A DNA stretch of 8,641 nucleotides, taken from the NCBI GenBank assembly GCA_028291485.1, contig JAQGHZ010000494.1, positions 1 through 8,641 on the forward strand. The letters are read 5' to 3'. The translations under genes and the position numbers were made by a program. Below the pieces are notes generated by a model. That model had not been told where the DNA came from. It ran no database searches and worked only from the letters and a program-made list of their open reading frames with translations. Each line of letters opens with the position of its first letter. Position 1 is the first letter of the stretch. Source of the DNA: Rubritepida sp. Lineage in GTDB: Bacteria; Pseudomonadota; Alphaproteobacteria; Acetobacterales; Acetobacteraceae. This document shows, piece after piece, positions 1-5,353 of the stretch.

Positions 1-366
1 TGGCTTCCCCTGAATGCCGACCGCCGCACGCGCAACGTGGCTTCCATGGCCGAGGATCCGCATTCGATCCTACATCTGCACCGGGCGCTGATCGCGCTGC
101 GCGGCAGCCACCCCGCGTTGCAGGCAGGCGACTACGTCCCGCTCATGGCCGACGAAACGGTCTATGCCTTCGAGCGCCGCGATCGGGCCGGTCAGCGCCT
201 GCTGGTGGCGCTGAATTTCGGAACCGCGGGAAGCGCGCTGTCGCTGCCGGGCGTGACCCGCGCGCGCCTGCTCCTCTCCACGACCATGACTCGAGAGGGC
301 GAGGACATCGATGGAACGCTGCATCTCGATGCGGCGGAGGGCGTCGTGCTGGAACTTCGCGCCTGA
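1..366 (+). CDS. GH13 alpha-glucosidase, C-terminal part (5' end outside window)
   Basis: The frame is open from base 1 and gives 121 residues ending in TGA, so the catalytic barrel lies upstream of the window. The visible part begins WLPLNADRRTRNV and continues with HRALIALRGSHPAL. This is the pattern seen after the (beta/alpha)8 barrel in GH13 alpha-glucosidases and oligo-1,6-glucosidases. A beta-sandwich C-domain follows, with hydrophobic strands such as LLVALNFG and VVLELRA. Members of the family hydrolyse terminal alpha-glucosidic bonds in maltose, isomaltose or short maltodextrins, usually in the cytoplasm. The catalytic residues cannot be checked here. The gene converges on a second GH13 gene whose own C-domain resembles it (LIALR, PAL, LLLST, AEG in the same order), which suggests paralogy. 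The ATG at 37 is internal and not the real start. Subfamily and substrate cannot be decided. Confidence 0.85.
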   Translation, partial: WLPLNADRRTRNVASMAEDPHSILHLHRALIALRGSHPALQAGDYVPLMADETVYAFERRDRAGQRLLVALNFGTAGSALSLPGVTRARLLLSTTMTREGEDIDGTLHLDAAEGVVLELRA

Positions 367-383
367 GCGCGTCAGCTCTCAGG
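362..383. terminator. Inverted repeat across two convergent stop codons
   Basis: CCTGAG (362-367) and CTCAGG (378-383) are perfect 6-base complements around a 10-base loop. They overlap both stop codons of the convergent GH13 genes. A short pyrimidine run (CTTTCC) follows on the plus strand, but there is no clear T tract. It could act as a weak bidirectional terminator; chance is also possible at this length. Confidence 0.3.
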
Positions 384-1994
384 GCTTTCCTCCCTGATCA
401 CCAGCCCCTCGGCCGGGCGCAGGATCGTGCTGCCGGCGAGGCTATCGTCCTCGCGGTCAAGATGAGTGGAGAGGAGGACCCGTCCGGGGCCCGGAAGATC
501 GACGGTCTGCGGCACCTCGCTGAGGTTCAGCAAGACCAGCGCGGCGGGCTGGCCCGGATGGCGGCGCCGGAACGCCACCGTCTCCGGCGTGCCGCGCAAC
601 GGCTCGATCGAGGGGGCATGCAGCGCCGGCTCCGCCTTCCGCAGCGCGATCAGCCGGCGGTAAAGCTGCAGCATCGAGCGCCCATCCTCTCGCTGCGCGG
701 CGACATTCAGGCCGGGAGCGCAGGAACCGATCGGCAGCCAAGGCTCGCCGGTGGTGAAGCCCGCGCCCGGGCCGTCGTTCCAGCGCATGGGCGTGCGCTC
801 GGGATCGCGGCCCAGGCCGTATCCGGGCACGAGCTTCTCGAACGGGTCGCGGATGCGCTCCGGCGGGACCGGAACCTGGGGTATGCCGATCTCGTCCCCC
901 GCGTAGAAAAAGCAGGTCCCCGGCAGCGTCAGATGGAGCATGGCGGCCGCGCGCGCCTGCGTGGGACCAAGGCGCTCGGCGATCCGCCGCTTGTCGTGGC
1001 CGCCTAGTGCCCAGCTCGGCCAGCCATGTGCGGGAACGCGGTCCAGATAGGTGTCGATGGCGGCCGTGACGGAACGCCCGTCCCACTGGGCGTCCAGCAG
1101 GCCGAAATTCAGGGGGAGCTGCAGCGCCGGCGCCGACGGCTCGCCGTAGAAGCGGCCGAGCATGCCCGCCGAGGTGTCCGCCTCGCCCGCCATCAGCCGG
1201 TGCGGGAATTCGTCGATGACGGAGCGTAGCCTCGCCAGGCATTCGAAGGCCTCGGGCCGGGAATCGGTGAAGACGCGCGTCTGGCGCTCGGGCGGAGGGA
1301 CCGCGTCATCGGCGCCGGGCTTGGGCGGATCGTCGCGCAGCAGATCGTCCTCGATGAGCACGCCCGTGGCGTCGACGCGGAAACCGTCCACCCCGCGGCG
1401 CATCCAGAACCGCAGCACCTCGGACATGGCGTTCAGGACCTCGGGGTTGCGCCAGTTCAGGTCGGGCTGCTCCTTGAGGAATGCGTGGTAGTAATATTGG
1501 CCTGTCGGGCGATCGAGCTCCCAGGCGCTGCCGCCGAAGCGGCCGAGCCAGTTGTTCGGTGGGCCGCCATTGGCCGCCGGATCGCGCCAGACGTACCAGT
1601 CGCGCCGCGCGTGCTTTCGAGAGGACCGGCTCTCGAGGAACCAGGGGTGCTGGTCGGAGGTGTGGTTCGGGACGAAGTCGAGGAGCAAGCGGATTCCGCG
1701 CGCGTGGCAGGCACGGAGCAGCCCATCGAAATCCTCCATCGAGCCGAAGCGGGAATCGACGCCCAGGAAGTCGCTGATGTCATACCCGCCGTCCAGCATG
1801 GGAGACGGATGGATCGGCGAAAGCCAGATGGCATCGACGCCCAGCCATTCGAGATGATCGAGCCTGGACTGGATCCCTTGCAGATCGCCCATCCCGTCGC
1901 CGTCGGTGTCCCGAAAGCTCGCGGGGAAGACCTGGTAGACAACCGCATGCCGCCACCATTCGGCATCGTTCCTGAAGGCAAATCGCGTCATCAC
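372..1994 (-). CDS. GH13 family alpha-glucosidase (alpha-amylase family glycosyl hydrolase)
   Basis: This complete 540-residue protein has the usual length for oligo-1,6-glucosidase, trehalose synthase-like and alpha-glucosidase enzymes. The N-terminus carries YQVFPASF and a calcium-site-like DTDGDGMGDLQGI (29-41). GH13 region I is DFVPNHTS (106-113). Region II is DGFRVDAT with predicted nucleophile D208. Region III is MAGEAD with predicted acid/base E271. Region IV is GGHDKRR with D334 as transition-state stabiliser. The usual Asn before the region IV His is Gly here. A beta-sandwich domain occupies about 440-540. The absence of a signal peptide points to cytoplasmic hydrolysis of short alpha-glucans. 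The start is GTG at 1994 or ATG at 1991; neither has a strong Shine-Dalgarno. The gene lies 18 bp downstream of a 62-residue protein gene on the same strand, so co-transcription is likely. Exact linkage specificity cannot be assigned. Confidence 0.93.
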   Translation of the reverse strand: MMTRFAFRNDAEWWRHAVVYQVFPASFRDTDGDGMGDLQGIQSRLDHLEWLGVDAIWLSPIHPSPMLDGGYDISDFLGVDSRFGSMEDFDGLLRACHARGIRLLLDFVPNHTSDQHPWFLESRSSRKHARRDWYVWRDPAANGGPPNNWLGRFGGSAWELDRPTGQYYYHAFLKEQPDLNWRNPEVLNAMSEVLRFWMRRGVDGFRVDATGVLIEDDLLRDDPPKPGADDAVPPPERQTRVFTDSRPEAFECLARLRSVIDEFPHRLMAGEADTSAGMLGRFYGEPSAPALQLPLNFGLLDAQWDGRSVTAAIDTYLDRVPAHGWPSWALGGHDKRRIAERLGPTQARAAAMLHLTLPGTCFFYAGDEIGIPQVPVPPERIRDPFEKLVPGYGLGRDPERTPMRWNDGPGAGFTTGEPWLPIGSCAPGLNVAAQREDGRSMLQLYRRLIALRKAEPALHAPSIEPLRGTPETVAFRRRHPGQPAALVLLNLSEVPQTVDLPGPGRVLLSTHLDREDDSLAGSTILRPAEGLVIREESPES

Positions 1995-2012
1995 CGGTCC
2001 AGGGCAGAGCTT

Positions 2013-2201
2013 CTATCGCGCGGTCTCATCCTTGAGCGATCCGGCAACCTCGCCGGACTTCCCGCTCTTTCGGGGCTTTGCTGCCGCCCGTTCGGCGTGA
2101 GACTGGACCTGATCCGCCTGCATCCCGTTCGCATCGGTGCTGCGCGTGTCGATGCTGCCCTTCTTCGCGCTTCCGGGGATCTCGTTCTTGTAGTCGGGCA
2201 T
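2013..2201 (-). CDS. Small hydrophilic protein of unknown function (62 aa)
   Basis: The ATG at 2201 follows AAGGAG with a 7-base spacer, which fixes this start over a longer open frame that extends upstream to 2357. The product starts MPDYKNEIPGSAKKG and is almost entirely polar. It is rich in Lys, Ser, Ala, Asp and Glu, with essentially no hydrophobic core, so it is probably disordered. It has no signal peptide, membrane segment or cysteine. I do not recognise a family. Its stop is 18 bp before the start of the GH13 glucosidase on the same strand, so the two probably share a transcript. Comparable small charged proteins in soil and plant-associated alphaproteobacteria are often stress-induced; applying that here is inference. 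Confidence 0.6.
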   Translation of the reverse strand: MPDYKNEIPGSAKKGSIDTRSTDANGMQADQVQSHAERAAAKPRKSGKSGEVAGSLKDETAR

Positions 2202-2208
2202 GGTGCCG

Positions 2209-2214
2209 CTCCTT
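2209..2214 (-). promoter_or_regulatory. Ribosome binding site of the 62-aa protein gene
   Basis: AAGGAG read on the minus strand, 7 bases before the ATG at 2201. It decides the start, because the open frame continues upstream without a comparable site. Confidence 0.7.
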
Positions 2215-2293
2215 GGAATAGGACTTAAGGGCTTGAAGCCTGTTGCCGGGGCCGTCAGATAGCGCTGGCGAGGGCGGCCATTGTTCGCAGGGC

Positions 2294-2325
2294 GACCCCC
2301 TTGTACCCCAGAAGGAACGGGGGTC
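2294..2325 (-). other. Perfect 7-bp hairpin in the upstream region of the 62-aa gene
   Basis: GACCCCC (2294-2300) and GGGGGTC (2319-2325) are exact complements separated by 18 bases. The element lies about 93 bases upstream of the 62-aa start codon and downstream of an AT-rich block that may hold the promoter, so it could fold in a 5' untranslated leader. There is no T run after it on either strand, which argues against a simple terminator. Its role is unknown. Confidence 0.35.
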
Positions 2326-2349
2326 GGTTCCTGCAGTTGCCTGGCCGAG

Positions 2350-2383
2350 CAAAACAATAAGAAATAAACAAATATTGGTTTCC
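2350..2383 (-). promoter_or_regulatory. AT-rich block, probable promoter region for the 62-aa gene and GH13 gene
   Basis: This stretch is mostly A and T, in sharp contrast to the GC-rich surroundings. On the minus strand it contains TTGGAA, then 17 bases, then TCTTAT, which is a poor match to sigma-70 elements. The position, upstream of the minus-strand 62-aa gene and after the stop of the hydrolase, fits a promoter. No alphaproteobacterial general stress promoter (GGAAC, 16-17 bases, CGTT) was found reading toward these genes. The region 2202-2489 holds no other convincing feature besides the hairpin at 2294-2325. Confidence 0.35.
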
Positions 2384-2489
2384 AACGAGTGGACGGAAGG
2401 TTTGAATGTAACCGCTATCCGCCGGGGCGGGTTTCCTCTTGCGCGCCCATATGCGAGCGGAGGTCGGCGGGGACTGCCTCCCGTCCTCA

Positions 2490-3428
2490 TCATCCATGCG
2501 TGCCGGGTCCTGCGGCGAGGGCCATGCGGATGGCAGCGAGCGTCTCGGCGGGGGCCGTATGGTGAACCATGTGCCCAGCGCCCGCGATGCAGCGCATCAC
2601 GCTGCCCGGCAGCGCCCGATGCAGCGCCAGCGAGTGCGTTTCGGCATCCACCATCGCGTCCTCGGAGCCGGCCACGAGGATCGCGGGGACCGTGAAGTCT
2701 CCTGACCGCCTTTGCACCGCCGCCGCGGCCTCGTTCATGCGGGCGGTGTCCATGGCGCTGGCCTCAAGCTGCGAAGGCCGCAGGGCCAGTGGAAAAGGGA
2801 ACTCCTCTGCAAAGGTTGGGGGGACATCTCCGGGCGCAAAGATGCGGCGCAGCAGCCGAGATCGGAAGAGCCTGGCCAGCACCGGAACGAGCGTGTGGTT
2901 CAGGATGCGGCCCAGTACCGGGAGCGTCGTGGCGGACACCAGCGCGACATCAGCGCGCCGCTCCGGCGTGTAGTAGCCGGAGATCAGCACAAGCGCCGCC
3001 ACGTCGTCAGGGAAATCCAGGGCGAGGGAGATCGCGACCAGGGCTCCCCAGGAATGGCCGACTACAACGGGCCGCTCGATGTGCAGGATGGCCAGCGCGC
3101 GACGCAGCAGCACTGCCTGTGCCGCAGCTGTCCAGCGGCGATCGTGCGGCCTTGTGCTGTGGCCGAAGCCGGGCCTGTCGAAGGCAAGCACGCGGTAGCG
3201 CGGAATAAGCGCCGAGGGCAGGCCGCTGAGGGCGAAGTCCTCGACCGTGCCGCCGTTGCCGTGCAGCAGGGCGATGGGCCGGCCCTCGCCCTCGTCGGTG
3301 TAATGCAGCCGGACGCCATCGATCTCCAGGAACCGGCCGGCTGGAGGATGCCTGCGTTGCGCCCGCCGCGCTGCCAGCAGGTTCGCCACGCCCAGGCTTC
3401 CGAGCGCGACCGCGGCGGCGGCGACCAT
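2490..3428 (-). CDS. Alpha/beta fold hydrolase
   Basis: This 312-residue serine hydrolase has all the classic elements. The oxyanion loop is HGNGG (56-60). The strand and turn AFDRPGFGHS lie at 82-91. The nucleophile elbow is GHSWG with S126. The probable acid is D257 in GSEDAMVD, and the probable catalytic histidine is H286 in GAGHMVHH. The N-terminal 20 residues are hydrophobic and followed by RRAQRR, so a signal anchor or membrane tether is likely. A lid region spans about 155-240. The fold covers esterases, epoxide hydrolases, haloalkane dehalogenases and C-C hydrolases, and the substrate cannot be told from the sequence. The gene follows two small hydrophilic protein genes on the same strand after a 53 bp gap. 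The ATG at 3428 lacks a strong Shine-Dalgarno, so a slightly different start is possible. Confidence 0.9.
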   Translation of the reverse strand: MVAAAAVALGSLGVANLLAARRAQRRHPPAGRFLEIDGVRLHYTDEGEGRPIALLHGNGGTVEDFALSGLPSALIPRYRVLAFDRPGFGHSTRPHDRRWTAAAQAVLLRRALAILHIERPVVVGHSWGALVAISLALDFPDDVAALVLISGYYTPERRADVALVSATTLPVLGRILNHTLVPVLARLFRSRLLRRIFAPGDVPPTFAEEFPFPLALRPSQLEASAMDTARMNEAAAAVQRRSGDFTVPAILVAGSEDAMVDAETHSLALHRALPGSVMRCIAGAGHMVHHTAPAETLAAIRMALAAGPGTHG

Positions 3429-3448
3429 CCGGATGCCGGTTGGCGCTG

Positions 3449-3474
3449 CCCCCGCCGCCTCCCGTTGCCGGGGG
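3449..3474 (-). other. GC-rich inverted repeat between small protein gene and hydrolase
   Basis: CCCCCG (3449-3454) and CGGGGG (3469-3474) pair perfectly around a 14-base loop in the 53 bp gap upstream of the hydrolase. It could moderate transcription into the hydrolase or stabilise the upstream mRNA. There is no T tract. In DNA this GC-rich such a repeat may also arise by chance. Confidence 0.25.
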
Positions 3475-3481
3475 TATCGGC

Positions 3482-3691
3482 TCAGGTCTTGCCCTTGGTG
3501 CGGGGGTCGTGGGTATGGTGGGAATCGCGCTCTCCCCCTCCGCCAGACACGTGGCTGCGCTCACCGCTCGTGGGCGCGCCCGGCGCCGGACGACCTTCGC
3601 TCCGATGCGCCTCGCCGTGGTTGCCGCCCTGATGGCTGCTGCCGGGACCTCCGGCGTGAACGCTCTTCTGGTCCTTGTTTCGCTGGGTCAT
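3482..3691 (-). CDS. Small His/Gly-rich hydrophilic protein of unknown function (69 aa)
   Basis: The product begins MTQRNKDQKSVHAGGPGSSH. It is rich in Gly, His, Ser, Arg and Glu, with eight histidines in 69 residues, including SHHTH near the end. No membrane segment, cysteine or known domain is visible, and the composition suggests intrinsic disorder. The ATG at 3691 lies 2 bases after the stop codon of the 64-aa gene. An AGGA sits about 9 bases upstream, inside the last codons of that gene, which suggests translational coupling. A longer frame to 4063 exists but overlaps the 64-aa gene and is less likely. The histidines could allow metal binding, but this is speculative. I do not recognise a family. 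Confidence 0.6.
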   Translation of the reverse strand: MTQRNKDQKSVHAGGPGSSHQGGNHGEAHRSEGRPAPGAPTSGERSHVSGGGGERDSHHTHDPRTKGKT

Positions 3692-3693
3692 GA

Positions 3694-3888
3694 CTATCGG
3701 TCCTGCTGATATCCAGGGTGATGCGTGTTGGTCGCGACCGTATCGGTCCCGCTGTCCCGGTCCGGAGCGGGCTGCTTGGCCTTCCCCTGGTCCGAGCGCG
3801 GATCCGGCCCGCCGGCGCCGTGTTTGCCCCGCTCCTGCGGAACGCGATTGGCCGGCGGCACCGGCGGTGGATGAGCCTTTGATGACAT
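3694..3888 (-). CDS. Small Pro-rich hydrophilic protein of unknown function (64 aa)
   Basis: The ATG at 3888 is preceded by GGAAGGAGA with a 6-base spacer from the AAGGAG core, one of the best ribosome binding sites in the window. It fixes this start over the longer frame that reaches 3993. The protein starts MSSKAHPPPVPPANRVPQER and continues with Gly, Asp, Lys, Gln and Thr, so it is likely unstructured. It has no signal peptide, transmembrane helix or cysteine. It is the first gene of a probable minus-strand operon (64-aa, 69-aa, alpha/beta hydrolase). The leader contains a perfect hairpin at 3917-3935. No known family is recognised. Function might relate to stress or storage, judged only from composition and neighbours. 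Confidence 0.62.
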   Translation of the reverse strand: MSSKAHPPPVPPANRVPQERGKHGAGGPDPRSDQGKAKQPAPDRDSGTDTVATNTHHPGYQQDR

Positions 3889-3894
3889 CGTGAT

Positions 3895-3900
3895 CTCCTT
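3895..3900 (-). promoter_or_regulatory. Strong ribosome binding site of the 64-aa protein gene
   Basis: AAGGAG on the minus strand, extended to GGAAGGAGA, 6 bases before the ATG at 3888. It selects the short 64-aa reading over the upstream extension. Confidence 0.75.
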
Positions 3901-3916
3901 CCGATGCAAGAACGCC

Positions 3917-3935
3917 CGAACCCGCCAAGGGTTCG
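3917..3935 (-). other. Perfect 7-bp hairpin in the leader of the small-protein operon
   Basis: CGAACCC (3917-3923) and GGGTTCG (3929-3935) form a perfect stem with a 5-base loop (GCCAA on the plus strand). It lies 29 bases upstream of the 64-aa start codon and about 17 bases beyond its ribosome binding site, so it is probably in the 5' untranslated region. It might influence translation or mRNA stability, or be an operator. No T run follows. Confidence 0.35.
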
Positions 3936-4269
3936 CGTGAAAGCGCTTCGGCAGAGGCGGAGACCGGTCCGTCACCGGGTCCGAGTGGTCCATACGGACG
4001 GCCTGCGAGCCTGTCGAAAATTCGTGGCGAGGGGCGCGCGGCAGCCGTCTCGGCGCTGCTCAACCCGCCACTACGATCTCAGGCGCGGTCTCGACGCAGA
4101 TGTTCAGCTACGAGTTCCTGATCGACGAGACGCTGACCAGGCGTCCTGCGCCGATTGTCCCTCGGCGCTCTGGCGGGACAGCCCTGGCATGGCAGCGTCC
4201 CTCACAAATTCGATCGGGAAGCAGAAACCTAGGTATCTCTGCGGGAGTTCTTACTGAACGGGCACGAAT

Positions 4270-4280
4270 TGTTCGGAACA
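4270..4280. promoter_or_regulatory. Short dyad, possible operator upstream of the Gly-rich gene
   Basis: TGTTC-G-GAACA is an exact 5+1+5 dyad located 19 bases before the ATG at 4300 and just before its ribosome binding site. The size fits half of a dimeric repressor site. No regulator family can be named from it, and chance is possible. Confidence 0.25.
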
Positions 4281-4285
4281 TCATG

Positions 4286-4290
4286 AAGGA
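4286..4290 (+). promoter_or_regulatory. Ribosome binding site choosing the ATG at 4300
   Basis: AAGGA ends directly against an in-frame ATG at 4291, too close for initiation there, but has a 9-base spacer to the ATG at 4300. The later start is therefore preferred. Confidence 0.6.
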
Positions 4291-4299
4291 ATGCTGAAA

Positions 4300-4656
4300 A
4301 TGGCGCATCATTTGTTAAAAACCCGCGTGTTTTGGAAGTTGATATTTGTTATGACTCTGACCGCGGCGCCTTCTTTTTCATGGGCGCAGATGAGTGGCGG
4401 TTCTACTCAGGCGCCGTCCGGCGGCTCGAGTACCCCCGGAATGTCGTCGTCTAGGACGTCCCCAGCCACGCCTGCCGCTCCGGGAGCGCCGACCGCCGAT
4501 CCCCGCTCTGCGGGAAGCAGTGCCGCCCCCGGAGCCGGCACGACCTCCGCCGACCCCGCCCTGGGCGGCGGTTCCTCCGGCGGCACTGGCGGTTCCTCGT
4601 CCGGCACCGGCGGTGGCGGTGGTGGCGGTGGTGGTGGCGGCGGCTCCGGCGGCTAA
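4300..4656 (+). CDS. Exported Ser/Pro/Gly-rich low-complexity protein
   Basis: This 118-residue protein has a convincing Sec signal peptide: basic MAHHLLKTR, a hydrophobic stretch around residues 10-24 (FWKLIFVMTL), and a probable cleavage site after SWA (residue 29). The mature part is low complexity: Ser, Gly, Pro, Ala and Thr dominate, with no charged core or cysteine. It ends with 12 consecutive glycines (104-115) and SGG. It is probably periplasmic or surface-exposed and disordered. A role as spacer, cell-surface or extracellular matrix component is only a guess. An upstream in-frame ATG at 4291 would add three residues but lacks a usable ribosome site. The signal peptide segment is AT-rich compared with the rest of the gene. 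I do not recognise a named family. Confidence 0.65.
   Translation: MAHHLLKTRVFWKLIFVMTLTAAPSFSWAQMSGGSTQAPSGGSSTPGMSSSRTSPATPAAPGAPTADPRSAGSSAAPGAGTTSADPALGGGSSGGTGGSSSGTGGGGGGGGGGGGSGG
4609..4644 (+). repeat. Poly-glycine triplet run (GGY repeat)
   Basis: Twelve consecutive GGC/GGT codons encode Gly104-Gly115 of the exported protein. Repeats like this are prone to copy-number change by strand slippage, so length may differ between strains. The tract is in frame, and every change of one triplet keeps the frame. Confidence 0.85.
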
Positions 4657-4845
4657 GGTTGCGGGGGCGACGGCTTCCCTGGAGCTTGTCAGGCCCCGCG
4701 GCGCGGCGTCGAAATCCCGGCGCCCCGCTGCGGGTCTCGGCGTGGCCCCTGAGAACCATCCCCAGGCCGCATCCCCAGTCCGAAGTGGTTCCGAGCGCGT
4801 GAGCCCGTGGCGTTCGACGATCACGCGACGTCTTCTCGTCTCTCC

Positions 4846-4851
4846 AAGGAG
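4846..4851 (+). promoter_or_regulatory. Ribosome binding site of the acyl-CoA dehydrogenase-like fragment
   Basis: AAGGAG sits 6 bases before the ATG at 4858, a near-ideal arrangement. It shows that the start of this frame is, or was, a genuine translation start rather than a random internal ATG. Confidence 0.65.
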
Positions 4852-4857
4852 TGACGC

Positions 4858-5328
4858 ATGTACCATGGTTCCGGCGCACGGCCGGACAGCGCAGCGCTCC
4901 ATGCCTTCCTTCGCTATCGCTCCTTCAGAAGCCGTTGTCGGTCCCGGGCGCACGTCCTGGACTTGGCGGGCGGATTCCCGCCAATCGACGATGCGGAAGA
5001 GATCGCGCATGCAGGACCTCTCCATGCGCCATTGCCTCATGCCTTGGGTGGATTGGGCTGGGGCACGGAACCGGAGCGTGCACCGGGCTTGTGCGAAGCG
5101 CTGCGCCTGATCGGCCGGATCAGCCTTCCCCTGGGCGAACTCTATGAGGGCCACGTCAACGCAATGAGGCTCGTCATGCGCTATGGGACGCCGGTTCAAC
5201 GCGACATGGTTCGCGACTCCGTTCAGCAGCGTCGCCTCTTCGGCGTCTGGCCCATGGACATGCCCAGGGCGCCCCTGCAGGTTTTGAATGGCCGTTTCGT
5301 GGGTCGTGAGCGGATAGTCGTTCGTTGA
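4858..5328 (+). CDS. Truncated acyl-CoA dehydrogenase-like protein (N-terminal domain only)
   Basis: This 156-residue frame resembles the N-terminal alpha-helical domain of an acyl-CoA dehydrogenase family protein: PLPHALGGLGWGTEP (58-72), then LRLIGRISLPLGELYEGHV (82-100), RYGTPVQR, LFGVW (127-131) and a final NGRFVGRERIVVR. In full-length relatives of about 350-390 residues the last segment enters the middle beta domain, and flavin contacts and the catalytic Glu come later. Here the frame stops instead, and the patatin gene lies 25 bp beyond on the other strand, so the rest is missing. The start is well supported by AAGGAG. It is most likely a 3'-truncated pseudogene with an intact first part. 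A standalone helical protein cannot be excluded. It is not expected to be an active dehydrogenase. Confidence 0.65.
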   Translation: MYHGSGARPDSAALHAFLRYRSFRSRCRSRAHVLDLAGGFPPIDDAEEIAHAGPLHAPLPHALGGLGWGTEPERAPGLCEALRLIGRISLPLGELYEGHVNAMRLVMRYGTPVQRDMVRDSVQQRRLFGVWPMDMPRAPLQVLNGRFVGRERIVVR

Positions 5329-5331
5329 AGC

Positions 5332-5349
5332 GACGCCGCTGCCGGCGTC
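5332..5349. terminator. Hairpin between convergent stop codons, candidate bidirectional terminator
   Basis: GACGCCG (5332-5338) and CGGCGTC (5343-5349) form a perfect 7-bp GC-rich stem with a CTGC loop. It fits exactly in the 25 bp between the stop at 5328 (+) and the stop at 5354 (-). There is no T tract on either side, so classical intrinsic termination would be weak, but the placement is typical for a shared terminator. Confidence 0.45.
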
Positions 5350-5353
5350 CTGC

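Larger units (their letters stand above)
3889..4299. other. Intergenic region between divergent genes (about 411 bp)
   Basis: This gap separates the minus-strand small-protein operon from the plus-strand Gly-rich exported protein gene and should hold both promoters. It contains a hairpin at 3917-3935, a palindromic AAGCGCTT near 3945 and an 11-base dyad at 4270-4280. AT content rises from about 4200 toward the plus-strand gene. A plus-strand frame around 4043-4297 (with QPATTISGAV and MFSYEFLIDETLTRR) looks faintly coding, but it has no recognisable start signal or family and may be a gene remnant or chance. I see no clear sigma-70 or stress-sigma promoter match. Confidence 0.5.

Noticed and set aside
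37..366. Treating the ATG at 37 as the start of a separate 109-aa protein
   Set aside because: The same frame is open from base 1, and the residues before the ATG (WLPLNADRRTRNVAS) belong to the GH13 pattern, so this is the tail of a longer gene.
1485..2228. Plus-strand frame of 247 codons
   Set aside because: It is antisense to the 5' half of the GH13 gene, which has all four catalytic regions on the minus strand.
2314..2338. GGAAC, 17 bases, GTT on the plus strand, resembling an alphaproteobacterial general stress sigma promoter
   Set aside because: It points away from the 62-aa gene and toward the 3' end of the hydrolase, with no plus-strand gene downstream. The C before GTT is also missing.
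4556..4655. Repetitive GGC/GGT stretch considered as a CRISPR or other repeat array
   Set aside because: There are no spaced identical repeats; it is an in-frame glycine codon run within a coding sequence.
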